This document shows, in pieces, positions 8,750-18,380 of a DNA stretch of 45,413 nucleotides. The notes below the pieces were generated by a model. It made no database searches, had not been told where the DNA came from, and saw nothing but the letters and a program-made list of their open reading frames with translations. How positions within the stretch are numbered: position 1 is the stretch's first letter; every line of letters starts with the position of its first letter. The stretch covers positions 1 to 45,413 of the forward strand of contig CANRVD010000017.1 in the NCBI GenBank assembly GCA_947643145.1. Reading direction: 5' to 3'. Origin of the DNA: an uncultured bacterium (GTDB lineage Bacteria; Bacillota; Clostridia; Lachnospirales; Lachnospiraceae). The position numbers and the translations under genes are program-made.

Positions 8750-8769
8750 CCCCGCAGCAAGCTACGGGG
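8750..8769 (-). terminator. Terminator downstream of the chemoreceptor gene
   Basis: Read on the minus strand, CCCCGTAGC / GCTGCGGGG forms a 9-bp stem with one G-T pair and a very short loop, followed by TATTTG. It lies 22 bp beyond the chemoreceptor stop codon. The T-tract is short, so termination may be partial. Confidence 0.65.
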
Positions 8770-8791
8770 CATAACTTAGATGTACATCATA

Positions 8792-10528
8792 CTACAGCTT
8801 TGTAAATACTGCTGTCTCCTTTTGCAGGTCAGATGCGATTTCCTGGTTCACATTCATACGGTCACTGATACGCTCCATATCAGTAACAAGCAGCTGGGTA
8901 CTCTCTGCCGCACCGGTTACCCCTTCTACGCCATCCTTGATGGCAAGGGTAATATTATTGATGGAACCTGCAATCTGGTCAACTTCACCTTTTAGATTAT
9001 CTGTTTGTATCTTAAACTCATTCATTACCGTTTCTACATAGGTAGCTGCATTCTTATACTGCTCACCACCGTCTACAAAAGTCCGGAAACCTGGCAGAAT
9101 AGAGTCATTCATATAATTTGCCATATCGGTTGAACTTTCCGACAGATTGTGAACTGCCTGAACTACAATCCCATTTATCTCCTGAATCCGGTTTGCTGTC
9201 TCACGGCTGGAGTCCGCAAGCTGCCGAATCTCGTCTGCAACCACTGCAAATCCCTTGCCAGCTTCGCCTGCCCTTGCTGCCTCAATAGAAGCGTTTAATG
9301 CAAGTAAATTTGTTTGCGACGAAATATTTAATATATCATTTGTCAGATTATTTACCTGGTCTACACTCTTTGAATCGCTAATCGCCTGTTCTAACACAAG
9401 CATAATTTCATTGACACGCTTTGCAGTCTCTTCCATATTACCCTGCGCATCATTTTCCAACTGCTCAGCCTGCTGCTTCATCTCTGCCGAATATTCATTC
9501 ATGGATGAAGACTTATCTGCAATCAGATTCACTTTTTCCCTCACCGCTTCTGCATTCTGGTTAATGACTTCTGTTGAATTGGCAACTTCTGTCATGGTTG
9601 CGGAAAGTTCTTCCGTAAGGGCGGACAAATCTGATACATTATCATTGGATGTTTTAACACTATCCAAAACCTCACCAACCACTTCATCCATTTTGCGGGA
9701 GTTATTGGTAATCAACTTCAAAATCTCCTGCAGTTTCTCCATAAAAGTATTAATTCCATTGCCAAGAGAAGCAATTTCCATATTCATTGGAATTGTCACA
9801 CGTCTGGTCAAATCTCCCTCCCGCATATCAATTCCATCAATGATATTCCGAATCTCTTTCTGTGTCTTGGAAAGTGGATTAATTACCAGTACAACAACAC
9901 TAAGTGTTGCAAGCAGCAATGCTGCCACACTAATGATAATAGTAACCACACTTACCACTAGCGATTTCTGATACACACTTGCGAGACTTTTCCTTGCTGC
10001 ATCTGCATTTTCCTGTACACCATCCTGAATTTCTGTAATTGCCTGCTGCATCGCATTGGAATGCTCGGCAATAGCGCCGTTTGCCAGTGTATATGCCGCT
10101 TCGTTATTTCCAGAAGCACTAAATGCCAGCAGATTTGCAATCTCATACTTTAATCCTTCGTAACTTTCCACTAACTGATTAAAGTTTTTCTTATTGCTAT
10201 CTGTTACATACACCGTCTCAAATTTTGCAAGCTCATCCTCAAGAACCGCCTCCTCTGCACGGACTGTATCCACCAGACTTAACATCGTCTCCAAATCAAT
10301 TGCCACAATATGTGATAGGGACAGCCTGTGAATTAACTGCGTCTCCTTCTGAATCTCTCCCAAATCAGAAATACAGTTCATATATCCATCTGCAATCTGT
10401 GCTGCATTTTTATTCACCTGCCTGATGTTTTGTACCGCTCCCATACTGGACAGAATACATACAATTCCAAGAACAAAGACCGGAATTAAAATTATGATTC
10501 TTGAACTAAGACCCTTCTTTCCTTTCAT
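8792..10528 (-). CDS. Methyl-accepting chemotaxis protein
   Basis: The 578-aa protein has one membrane helix near residues 10-30, an extracytoplasmic helical sensor region (about 31-190, four-helix-bundle type), a second membrane helix (about 192-216), a HAMP linker and a long coiled-coil signalling domain. The highly conserved hairpin tip is present at about residues 400-440 ([20 protein letters not shown], then [12 protein letters not shown]), which couples receptors to CheA/CheW. There is no C-terminal CheR/CheB tether pentapeptide. It is 12 bp downstream of a sugar-type binding lipoprotein gene, suggesting that the binding protein presents the ligand to this receptor. Confidence 0.95.
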   Translation of the reverse strand: MKGKKGLSSRIIILIPVFVLGIVCILSSMGAVQNIRQVNKNAAQIADGYMNCISDLGEIQKETQLIHRLSLSHIVAIDLETMLSLVDTVRAEEAVLEDELAKFETVYVTDSNKKNFNQLVESYEGLKYEIANLLAFSASGNNEAAYTLANGAIAEHSNAMQQAITEIQDGVQENADAARKSLASVYQKSLVVSVVTIIISVAALLLATLSVVVLVINPLSKTQKEIRNIIDGIDMREGDLTRRVTIPMNMEIASLGNGINTFMEKLQEILKLITNNSRKMDEVVGEVLDSVKTSNDNVSDLSALTEELSATMTEVANSTEVINQNAEAVREKVNLIADKSSSMNEYSAEMKQQAEQLENDAQGNMEETAKRVNEIMLVLEQAISDSKSVDQVNNLTNDILNISSQTNLLALNASIEAARAGEAGKGFAVVADEIRQLADSSRETANRIQEINGIVVQAVHNLSESSTDMANYMNDSILPGFRTFVDGGEQYKNAATYVETVMNEFKIQTDNLKGEVDQIAGSINNITLAIKDGVEGVTGAAESTQLLVTDMERISDRMNVNQEIASDLQKETAVFTKL

Positions 10529-10540
10529 CTGAGCACCCCC

Positions 10541-11815
10541 TTACTGTACCGTTGATGCGGTAATGCCTTCTACTAAATTGTCCATTAATTTCTGTAACGC
10601 AACTTTATCTGGATTTCCTGCCGCCATAATGTTCCCAAAAGTACTGCATGGTGTCCAGAAATTGTTTCCAACACGCTGAAGGTTGCCATACTGCGCCTGG
10701 TCAATCACCGCCTGTAATGCAGGCACCTGATTCATGGCTTCAGACTGTGCTGCAACAAGATTTGACGGTCCCTGGCTTCTCTCCTGCAAACGAAGAAGTT
10801 GGTTTTGTTCATTTGTAAGCCAGTCGGCAAGCTTCATTGCCCACTCTTTATGCTCCGAATAATAATTCACTCCCATCATCTTGTAGCCCGTAAAAGAAGA
10901 CATCTGCACCTGTTTACCGGCAACGGTGTAAGTTGGAAGCTTTACCGCACCATAATTCTGTCCCCAGACTTTCTTAATCTCAACCTCATTCCATACACCA
11001 CTGACCGCAGCAATAATCTTTCCCTTTTGAATGCCGTCCACCACATCACCGTCAGGTGTACTGACAAAAGCAGGACTTGACGAAATATCCAAAAGGGCTT
11101 TCGCAATATCTACACCCTTGATGCTTCCTTTCTTGGAATTCCAGGTACAGTAATTGGTGACACCATCATCATTAACGCCAAATTCCAAACCAGTATTTCC
11201 AAAGAAAGCATATAAATACCATCCTGAATCCCATTCCATACTAAATTTCTTTTTCGCTTTCTCTGCAGCCGCCAAAATCCCATCTAAGGTCTGCACATCC
11301 TGATCGGAAAAATACTCCTTATTGTAATACAGGAAATATCCATTATCCGCCGTCATTGGATATGCGTATAAAACATCATGAATGGTTGCAGCAGCGACCG
11401 CTTCCTCTAAATTTGCAGCTTTGACTTCGTCCGCATTTGAGACTGGCTCCAATGCCCCTCCAGCAGCCATTGCAGACAACTGGTCATCCGCAAATGCAAA
11501 TACATCTGCCCCGTTATGGATATCCCCAAGCAGCTTATCCCGTGTAGCAGAATCCGCACTTTCTACCAGCGTAATCTCAAACTCTGCTTCACCTTTATAC
11601 TTTTCTTTAAAGCTGTCAATCATCTTATTAAGCAAATCATTATTTGCTGCTTCTGCCCAGATAGAAAGATTAATCACACCCTCTTCTTTCCCTGTCTTTT
11701 TAGCGGTTGTATTTTCCTTTGCAGGATTTGCCGTCTCTTTCCCTTTACTGCAGCCTGCTGCTATTACCGAAACTATAACAGCCAGCAAAAAAACTGCGAA
11801 AACTTTTTTCTTCAT
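10541..11815 (-). CDS. Extracellular solute-binding lipoprotein, family 1 (sugar type)
   Basis: This is a 424-aa protein when started at the ATG at 11815, which has GAGG 7 nt upstream; an upstream in-frame start at 11869 lacks such a site and would spoil the signal peptide. The N-terminus KKKVFAVFLLAVIVSVIAAGC carries a clear lipobox ending at Cys. Mature sequence such as INLSIWAEAANNDLLNKMID, ADVFAFADDQLSAMAAGGALEPV and YAYPMTADNGYFLYYNKEYF fits maltose/oligosaccharide binding proteins. No ABC permease genes accompany it; instead a chemoreceptor follows 12 bp later. The exact sugar is not known. Confidence 0.88.
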   Translation of the reverse strand: MKKKVFAVFLLAVIVSVIAAGCSKGKETANPAKENTTAKKTGKEEGVINLSIWAEAANNDLLNKMIDSFKEKYKGEAEFEITLVESADSATRDKLLGDIHNGADVFAFADDQLSAMAAGGALEPVSNADEVKAANLEEAVAAATIHDVLYAYPMTADNGYFLYYNKEYFSDQDVQTLDGILAAAEKAKKKFSMEWDSGWYLYAFFGNTGLEFGVNDDGVTNYCTWNSKKGSIKGVDIAKALLDISSSPAFVSTPDGDVVDGIQKGKIIAAVSGVWNEVEIKKVWGQNYGAVKLPTYTVAGKQVQMSSFTGYKMMGVNYYSEHKEWAMKLADWLTNEQNQLLRLQERSQGPSNLVAAQSEAMNQVPALQAVIDQAQYGNLQRVGNNFWTPCSTFGNIMAAGNPDKVALQKLMDNLVEGITASTVQ

Positions 11816-11871
11816 AAAATACCTCATTTCTTTCAACTTTTGCTTGATAACGATACGTAACCTTTTCAATG

Positions 11872-13635
11872 CTACAAAAAAAGCATTGCTTCTTTTAACA
11901 CCAGCAGCTTATTCTTACCCCATATTGTCTGAAACTCAGACACAGGAACCGGACATGGCGCCCACCCAATTTCCAGGGTAATACTTGGAACCTGTCTTTT
12001 ATACATAATATATTCCCTAAGGCTTCCCATCCCCCCTTTATGTTCCTGCTCATAAGCAGCAGAGTCTGCATACCCTGTCAGCGTTCGTGCCAAATCATAC
12101 ATTCTCTGTGTATCTTTCTTTATTTTTCCTTTTTTCGTACAATCCCCAAATATAATTGAACCTGTTGCATGGTAATTGACAACACCGACAAGCTTCTTTT
12201 GCTGGAGCGACTGAATAACACCCACGACTGCCTTTGTCTCTGCCTCACTTGCAGCAGACTTACCGCTGTATCCCTGACTCCCGGCCTTTCCTGATTTCTT
12301 AAATTTGTATGGAAAATTCCGGTTTAAATCGACCCCTCTGGCATTTGCTTTCCACAGAGCAGTATCACCATTCTTAATTTTCTTTAATTTTGCACGAAGG
12401 GCTGAACTGTTTATTTTCTCAATTCCAAACTGCGAAATTGTCACCCCATCCGGGTTTGCCATTGGAATGAAATGAAGGGCAACCTGCTTTAATACCGTCT
12501 CTGTTTTCTGGCCTGCGATATCCTCCTGCATACTCTGCAAGTAATATTCGATTTGGCTCATACACAGAAGGGATGTCATATACTCCCTCGCATGAATAGC
12601 GGAAACCACAAGCAAAGACTTAGAAGCATTTGGATTTCCAATAATTACATCATATATCTTTCTTCCATCCTCGCTTTTGCCGATTACCTTGCACTGCACC
12701 AGTCCATAATACTTTTTCTTTAACTCCCTGATATCCTGCTCCATTGTCTCATAGCTGTACTTCTGCTGCCCTGAAGACACCAGCTTTTTATTGGAAAAGC
12801 TCTTGCCTCCTGCCCTTCCTCTGTAATAATATCCTTTTCTTTTCGCCGCGGAAATAATTTTATACTGATAATCTTTATTGTACTTTAAGGTCTCATCGGT
12901 AAAAGAACATTTCTTTCTCGTTGCAAGCAGTGTATATTTTTTCTCTTTCCTTTCTTTTCTGTATACAAAATAGTATCCTGCCTTCCTCGCTCCTCTCCAT
13001 GTCAGCTTCACCTTTTTCTTTCCCTGTGAAACCGTATGGATCTGACTGATCTTCTCCGGTATATATATCCCATACTTTCCTGTTTTGGAAAAAATTTTAT
13101 TCTTTTTGTTCCTGACTGCCATTTTGACGAAATATGTTTTTCCATATTCTACAGTAAATGAAAATTTCTGGCCTTTTTTTAACACCTTCTTCTGAAATTT
13201 TTTTCCCTGCTCCTTTGTATATACCAAATAGGCTGAAACATCCTCTAACTTATTCCAGCGGAGTGTAATTTTCTTTTTCTTCTGGCCAATTTTCATCTCC
13301 AGCTTCTGCTTTGGTTTTTTGGTCGGCTTAGGTGTTTCCGTTGGTTTCGGTGTATTGGTCGGTCCCGGTGTTTCCGTTGGCCCCGGCGTTTCCGTTGGCT
13401 TTGGTGTTGCCACTGGCTCTGGCGTTATCACCGGCCCGGACGTCTCTGCCGGCTCCTGCGTCTCTGCTGCCTCTGGCACATCTCCTGCCTGTGCGGTATC
13501 TGCCGTTTCAGATGCCGCTGCCACATATCGTTTTCCCGCAGTGATTCCCTGTGCAGATGCCAAATTGCCTGTCACACAGCAAAAAATTAAAACCACCGCC
13601 AATATGTTACTTCCTTTTTTTCTGATTAACTTCAT
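11872..13635 (-). CDS. Secreted M14-family zinc carboxypeptidase with Pro/Thr-rich linker
   Basis: This 587-aa protein has a signal peptide, then a low-complexity linker of repeated TPKPTETPGPTETP units (about residues 65-105), then two fibronectin-like beta repeats rich in Lys (about 110-280), then a catalytic domain. Zinc-binding HxxE is in AIHAREYMTS (about residue 347), the arginine motif is GVDLNRNFPY (about 435), the third zinc ligand is in VVNYHATGS (about 487) and the catalytic Glu is in ITLEIGW (about 552). All M14 key residues are therefore present. It should trim peptides or peptidoglycan stems outside the cell. It lies between the sugar-binding protein and folP, with short gaps. 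Confidence 0.9.
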   Translation of the reverse strand: MKLIRKKGSNILAVVLIFCCVTGNLASAQGITAGKRYVAAASETADTAQAGDVPEAAETQEPAETSGPVITPEPVATPKPTETPGPTETPGPTNTPKPTETPKPTKKPKQKLEMKIGQKKKKITLRWNKLEDVSAYLVYTKEQGKKFQKKVLKKGQKFSFTVEYGKTYFVKMAVRNKKNKIFSKTGKYGIYIPEKISQIHTVSQGKKKVKLTWRGARKAGYYFVYRKERKEKKYTLLATRKKCSFTDETLKYNKDYQYKIISAAKRKGYYYRGRAGGKSFSNKKLVSSGQQKYSYETMEQDIRELKKKYYGLVQCKVIGKSEDGRKIYDVIIGNPNASKSLLVVSAIHAREYMTSLLCMSQIEYYLQSMQEDIAGQKTETVLKQVALHFIPMANPDGVTISQFGIEKINSSALRAKLKKIKNGDTALWKANARGVDLNRNFPYKFKKSGKAGSQGYSGKSAASEAETKAVVGVIQSLQQKKLVGVVNYHATGSIIFGDCTKKGKIKKDTQRMYDLARTLTGYADSAAYEQEHKGGMGSLREYIMYKRQVPSITLEIGWAPCPVPVSEFQTIWGKNKLLVLKEAMLFL

Positions 13636-13668
13636 GCTCGTCCACTTCTCCTGCTTCCATAATCTTTA

Positions 13669-14535
13669 TCACTGCTCATTGCGCGACCAGTAACGAATTT
13701 TTTCCGCCATGCGGATTGCACGTACGTTTTTCCCAACATCATGGACACGAACCATATTCCAGGCATTCTCCACCGCCAGAACAGTAGTGACCAGCGTTCC
13801 CTCTTCCCTTTCGGTTACAGGCAAATCAAGCGTCAGGCCAATGACCGATTTGCGTGAAGCTGCTAATAAAAGAGGCAGTCCCGGCTCCATGAAACGTTTC
13901 AGATTTGCAAGCACCATGAGGTTGTGTTCATATGTCTTTCCAAACCCCACTCCGGGATCCAAAATCATTTGTTTCCTTTCCATCCCCGCCTTTTCTCCAA
14001 TGCTTATACACTCCTTAAAATCTGACAGCATATCCTCTATTAAATTATCATATTCTGCATTTTTCCGGTTATGCATTACACAGACCGGAACCTGATACTT
14101 TGCAACAATCTCCGCCATCGTTCCACAATCCCATACCGCTTTCTTCCCTTCTTCTGCAAAAAGGGAATCATAGCGCAGCCCCCAGATGTCATTGGCCAAA
14201 TCCGCCCCTGCAGACAGGGCAGCGTCCATCACCGGAGCTTTATAGGTGTCGATTGATACCGGAATATCAAACCGTTTCTTTACTGCTTCTAAAACAGAGG
14301 TAACCCTTGCTATTTCTTCCCCTACCGTAATTTTGGTATAACCGGGCCTTGTCGACTCCCCTCCTATATCGATAATATCTGCCCCCTGCTGCATCATCTC
14401 CTCCACATGATACAGGGCAGCATCCATCTTATCAAACCTTCCTCCGTCTGAAAAAGAATCCGGTGTTACATTTAAAATCCCCATCACATAAGTATGCGGT
14501 GACTTAAAATCAAAGTTCTTATTTCCTATTTTCAC
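13669..14535 (-). CDS. folP: Dihydropteroate synthase
   Basis: The 288-aa length and the motifs GILNVTPDSFSDGG, DIGGESTRPG, PVSIDTYKAPV, LANDIWGL, VCVMHNR and LDPGVGFGKT are diagnostic of FolP, which condenses p-aminobenzoate with pterin pyrophosphate to give dihydropteroate, the target of sulfonamides. The start is a GTG whose last bases overlap the TGA stop of folC (GTGA), with GGAGG upstream inside folC, so the two genes are translationally coupled. No folE, folB or folK is present in the window. Confidence 0.96.
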   Translation of the reverse strand: MKIGNKNFDFKSPHTYVMGILNVTPDSFSDGGRFDKMDAALYHVEEMMQQGADIIDIGGESTRPGYTKITVGEEIARVTSVLEAVKKRFDIPVSIDTYKAPVMDAALSAGADLANDIWGLRYDSLFAEEGKKAVWDCGTMAEIVAKYQVPVCVMHNRKNAEYDNLIEDMLSDFKECISIGEKAGMERKQMILDPGVGFGKTYEHNLMVLANLKRFMEPGLPLLLAASRKSVIGLTLDLPVTEREEGTLVTTVLAVENAWNMVRVHDVGKNVRAIRMAEKIRYWSRNEQ

Positions 14536-15872
14536 TGCTTTCCTCCAAAATTTTCCTGTACTTCCCGCAGAATCGAAAGAGAACCGCAGACAATAATCTT
14601 CCTGCCGCTGTTTTCTTTTAGCGCCTTTGTTAATGCATTCTTCATCCCGCCACAGTCCGATGTTTTCTCCGGTAAAATCCCGTTTCTTTTTGCATATTCC
14701 AAAAGAACGCTGCCGGAAAGCCCCCGCTTTCCCTGCGTGTCTACTGCATAGAACGTATCCGCCAGAGGCAGCAAAACCGAAAGCACCTTTTCATATTCCT
14801 TGTCCCGAAGCATCCCCATGATAAAAGCAAACTTTTCTTTTGGGAAATAAACCTCCAAAGATTTTCTAAGCCTTTCTGCCGCTTCCTCATTATGCGCTCC
14901 ATCTACCAGAACAAACGGACAGTGGGATACGATCTCAAACCTGCCCTGCCACTGACTCCCTAAAAGCCCCTTCTGTATACTTTCCCCTGTAACCTGACTA
15001 AAGCCCTTTTCTTTAAGCTTCCAGACAGCTTCCAGAGAAAGTGCAGCATTTTCAGGCTGAAAGATGCCCCCCTGCTTAATCTGATAAAGCGTGTTTTTAT
15101 ACCAAAAGGCTGCCCCTTCTTCCGAGAGGCTTTCTTCCCGTAGTTCCATCCCATCCATATAGGTAAGCCCTGCTTTTTTTTCATCGCAAACCTCCCGTAA
15201 AACTGCATCACATTCCGGCTGGTATTTGGAGACAACCTCTGTTCCCTCCTGAATGATTCCATACTTTTCTTTTGCTATTTCCTGCACCGTATTTCCCAAA
15301 AACTTCATATGGTCCCTGCTAATCGCAGTAAAGACGCACAAAAGCGGCTCTGGAATAATATTCGTTGCATCAAGCCGTCCGCCAAGCCCGCACTCTACAA
15401 TCGCAATATCAACCTTCCATGCCTCAAAAAGCAGAAATGCCATAACCGTTTCCATTTCAAAAGCCGTAGGCTGTCCAAAACCTTCTGCAAGCATTTCCCC
15501 GCAAACATCTTTCAGACGTGTGATGTTCTCTGCCACCTCCTGCTCCGATACCAGTACAGGCTTGATACTCTCTGATTCATTGCAGGCAGCCAAATTTTCT
15601 TCTACCTTTTGCAGAAGCATAAACTGTTCCCTGTACCCATAAACCGCTGGCGATGCATAACGCCCCACCAGATAACCGGAAGCCGCCAGAATACCGGCAA
15701 TATAAGTCCCAACGGAGCCTTTTCCATTTGTTCCGGCAATATGGATAACCTTAACCGCCCGTTCTGGATGACCAACCCGTCTGGCAAGTTCCATTACATC
15801 GCGTAAGGAATAATCGCTGCCAAGCTTCTCCTGAACGGCTTCTATGTATTCTCTTGCTTCCCTGTAATTCAT
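14532..15872 (-). CDS. folC: Bifunctional folylpolyglutamate synthase / dihydrofolate synthase
   Basis: FolC adds glutamate to dihydropteroate and to reduced folates. The ATP-binding signature is VIHIAGTNGKGSVGTYIAGIL; further conserved segments are FEMETVMAFLLF, VDIAIVECGLGGRLDATNII, ISRDHMKFLGNTV and LVDGAHNEEA. The start is placed at the ATG at 15872 (MNYREAREYI), 7 nt after a GGGG ribosome site and matching the usual FolC N-terminus; an ATG ten codons earlier has its purine tract too close. It overlaps folP by 4 bp, forming a two-gene folate unit. Confidence 0.95.
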   Translation of the reverse strand: MNYREAREYIEAVQEKLGSDYSLRDVMELARRVGHPERAVKVIHIAGTNGKGSVGTYIAGILAASGYLVGRYASPAVYGYREQFMLLQKVEENLAACNESESIKPVLVSEQEVAENITRLKDVCGEMLAEGFGQPTAFEMETVMAFLLFEAWKVDIAIVECGLGGRLDATNIIPEPLLCVFTAISRDHMKFLGNTVQEIAKEKYGIIQEGTEVVSKYQPECDAVLREVCDEKKAGLTYMDGMELREESLSEEGAAFWYKNTLYQIKQGGIFQPENAALSLEAVWKLKEKGFSQVTGESIQKGLLGSQWQGRFEIVSHCPFVLVDGAHNEEAAERLRKSLEVYFPKEKFAFIMGMLRDKEYEKVLSVLLPLADTFYAVDTQGKRGLSGSVLLEYAKRNGILPEKTSDCGGMKNALTKALKENSGRKIIVCGSLSILREVQENFGGKQ

Positions 15873-16005
15873 GCTGATACCCCGTCTTTCTCGATTTTGC
15901 ATACCCTCTCAAAACCAGAAAGCATCCATAAGTAGTTTGAAAGTTCCTATCAAACTTATACTTTCTTATTCGTAGAATGATTCGCTAAATTGGCAAAACG
16001 TATAT

Positions 16006-16033
16006 AAAAACGATTCTAAGTTAACAGAAATCG
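16006..16033 (-). terminator. Rho-independent terminator downstream of serA
   Basis: On the minus strand, CGATTTCT and AGAATCG pair (7 bp with one bulged T) around GTTAACTT, followed directly by TTTTTAT. It lies 13 bp beyond the serA stop and separates the serine genes from folC. Confidence 0.75.
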
Positions 16034-16045
16034 TCCCTGCTCTTC

Positions 16046-17209
16046 TTATTTTACAATACGTACCTTTAACACACCATCAATGGCATTTAATTTATCTGCT
16101 AACTCCTGGGAAGAAGCGGAATCAATATCAAAGACGCAGTAAGAATACTCCCCGCGGCTCTTATTTGTCATATGGTCAATATTGATTCCTTCAGCCGAAA
16201 ATACATTCGTAAACTGATGTAACATCTTTGGCATGTTTTTATGGGCAACCGTAATTCTTCCTACTGTAGTACATTCACCTGCATCACAGTTTGGAAAGTT
16301 TACGGAATTGATAATATTACCATTTTCCAGATATTCACGAAGCTCATTTGCTGCCATAACTGCGCAGTTATCTTCTGACTCTTCTGTAGAAGCGCCGAGA
16401 TGAGGTGTTGCAATAACATTTGGCATGGTAACAACGACAGGATTTGGAAAATCTGTTACATACTTTGCTACCTTTCCAGATTCCAAAGCTTTCTTCATAT
16501 CTTCATCATTTACCAGTAAATCCCTCGCAAAGTTTAAGATTACCACACCGTCCTTCATCTTATCAAAGGCTTCCTGATTTAACATCCCCTTGGTATCCTC
16601 AAGGAATGGCACATGAACCGTTATATAATCACACTGCTCATATAATTCGTCATATGACTTCAATACGGTTACATCACGGTTAATATTCAATGCATTCTTA
16701 ACAGAAAGATACGGGTCTACACCATATACTTTCATGCCCAGACGGTTTGCAGCATTGGCAACCAGTACACCGATTGCACCAAGGCCAATGACACCAAGTT
16801 TCTTTCCCTTAATCTCTGTTCCGGCAAAATTTTTCTTTGCCTTCTCCATGGATTTGCTGATATTCTCATCCTCGGCATTTTCCTTTACCCAGTTAATGCC
16901 TCCGGTAATATCCCTTGCTGCAAGCAGCATACCAGAAATCACCATTTCCTTCACACCATTTGCATTTGCCCCTGGCGTATTAAATACCACAATTCCCTTC
17001 TCGGCACACTTATCAATCGGAATATTATTCACGCCTGCACCTGCTCTGGCAACTGCTGCCAGCTTATCCGAAAACTCCATATCATGCATGGCAGCACTGC
17101 GGACTAATACCGCATCTGCTTCTGCAAACTCATCTACCTTTTTATAATCCTCTGTGAAGACATCCAGACCAATCTGGGCAACTGGATTTAAGCATGTATA
17201 CTGAAACAT
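16046..17209 (-). CDS. serA: D-3-phosphoglycerate dehydrogenase (short form with ACT domain)
   Basis: SerA oxidises 3-phosphoglycerate, the first step of serine synthesis. The Rossmann loop LGVIGLGAIGVLVANAA, the downstream Asp in VYGVDPYLS, the substrate-site CDYITVHVPFLEDTKGMLN and the catalytic His in IATPHLGASTEESEDN are all visible. The C-terminal part (about residues 315-387: TVAHKNMPKMLHQFTNVFS...) looks like an ACT regulatory domain, which often binds L-serine for feedback inhibition. At 387 aa it is the short form, without the intervening domain of longer enzymes. The start codon shares its last base with the serC stop (TAATG), so the pair is translationally coupled. Confidence 0.96.
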   Translation of the reverse strand: MFQYTCLNPVAQIGLDVFTEDYKKVDEFAEADAVLVRSAAMHDMEFSDKLAAVARAGAGVNNIPIDKCAEKGIVVFNTPGANANGVKEMVISGMLLAARDITGGINWVKENAEDENISKSMEKAKKNFAGTEIKGKKLGVIGLGAIGVLVANAANRLGMKVYGVDPYLSVKNALNINRDVTVLKSYDELYEQCDYITVHVPFLEDTKGMLNQEAFDKMKDGVVILNFARDLLVNDEDMKKALESGKVAKYVTDFPNPVVVTMPNVIATPHLGASTEESEDNCAVMAANELREYLENGNIINSVNFPNCDAGECTTVGRITVAHKNMPKMLHQFTNVFSAEGINIDHMTNKSRGEYSYCVFDIDSASSQELADKLNAIDGVLKVRIVK

Positions 17210-18291
17210 TATGCATTCTCCTCCTCAAACTTCTTCATAAATTCAACTAACTTCTCAACACCTTCTTTTGGCATAGCATTGTAAATACTTGCCCTCATAC
17301 CACCTACGGTGCGGTGTCCCTTTAAATTTACAAATCCTGCCGCAGCGGCTTCCTTAACAAACTTCGCATCCATATCCGCATCACCTGTCACAAAAGGTAC
17401 ATTCATAAGAGAACGGTCTTTTGGCTCTACTGTACCACGAAACAGCTTGCTGGAATCTAAGAAATCATATAAAATCTTAGCCTTCTCTTCATTTTTCTGC
17501 TTCATAACGGATAAGCCGCCCATCTTCTTTAACCACTTAAATACCTTACCACAGATATAAATACCATATGCAGGCGGTGTATTGTACAAAGACTCTGCAT
17601 CTGCATGTGTCTTATACTGCAGCATGGTAGGTGTTCCCGGAAGAACATCTTCTGTAATCAAATCCTCACGGATAATCACAATAACAACACCTGCAGGTCC
17701 GATATTCTTTTGAACACCACCGTAGATAATGCCATATTTTGTAACATCCACAGGCTCAGACAGGAAGCAGGAAGAAACATCCGCTACTAAAGTCTTTCCC
17801 TTTGTATTTGGAAGTTCTTTAAACTTTGTTCCATAAATTGTATTGTTTTCACAAATATATACAAAATCTGCATCCTCAGAAACAGGCAAATCGGAACAGT
17901 CTGGAATATACGAGAATGTCTTATCCTCAGAAGATGCAATCTTGTTTGCCTTGCCATACTTTGATGCTTCCTGCCATGCCTTTTTTGCCCACTGCCCGGT
18001 TACAATATAATCTGCAACCTTATTCTTCATCAGATTCATCGGAATCATGGCAAACTGCTGTGAAGCACCACCCTGAAGAAACAATACCTTGTAATTGTCC
18101 GGTATGTTCATCAATTCTCTTAAATCCTTTTCAGCAGTCTTGATAATGTCATCATATGCCTTGGAACGGTGGCTCATCTCCATGACCGACATTCCGGTTC
18201 CCTGATAATCCATCATCTCATCTGCTGCTTCTTTTAATACTTCTTCCGGTAATACCGCCGGACCGGCTGAAAAATTATAAACTCTGCTCAC
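17209..18291 (-). CDS. serC: Phosphoserine aminotransferase
   Basis: The 360-aa protein begins MSRVYNFSAGPAVLPEEVL, the standard SerC start, and contains GGASQQFAMIPMNL, the PLP-lysine segment GGVQKNIGPAGVV and the C-terminal LKGHRTVGGMRASIYNA that binds substrate phosphate. It transaminates 3-phosphohydroxypyruvate to phosphoserine, feeding directly from SerA. The start is GTG with a strong GGAGG upstream. The phosphatase SerB is not in the window. Confidence 0.96.
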   Translation of the reverse strand: MSRVYNFSAGPAVLPEEVLKEAADEMMDYQGTGMSVMEMSHRSKAYDDIIKTAEKDLRELMNIPDNYKVLFLQGGASQQFAMIPMNLMKNKVADYIVTGQWAKKAWQEASKYGKANKIASSEDKTFSYIPDCSDLPVSEDADFVYICENNTIYGTKFKELPNTKGKTLVADVSSCFLSEPVDVTKYGIIYGGVQKNIGPAGVVIVIIREDLITEDVLPGTPTMLQYKTHADAESLYNTPPAYGIYICGKVFKWLKKMGGLSVMKQKNEEKAKILYDFLDSSKLFRGTVEPKDRSLMNVPFVTGDADMDAKFVKEAAAAGFVNLKGHRTVGGMRASIYNAMPKEGVEKLVEFMKKFEEENA

Positions 18292-18380
18292 TATTTGTGC
18301 CTCCTTCTGTAAAGTGAAATTCCACTATTAATAGAACGTTACTTCTTTTATGTTAAACAGCTTATGCTGCCTAAAAAACA

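Noticed and set aside
9255..9971. A 238-codon plus-strand frame antisense to the chemoreceptor.
   Set aside because: It is a shadow of the strongly conserved coiled-coil signalling domain on the other strand.
18357..18371. CAGC-ATAA-GCTG hairpin after ilvB as a terminator.
   Set aside because: The stem is only 4 bp and followed by a weak T-tract, so it is not convincing.
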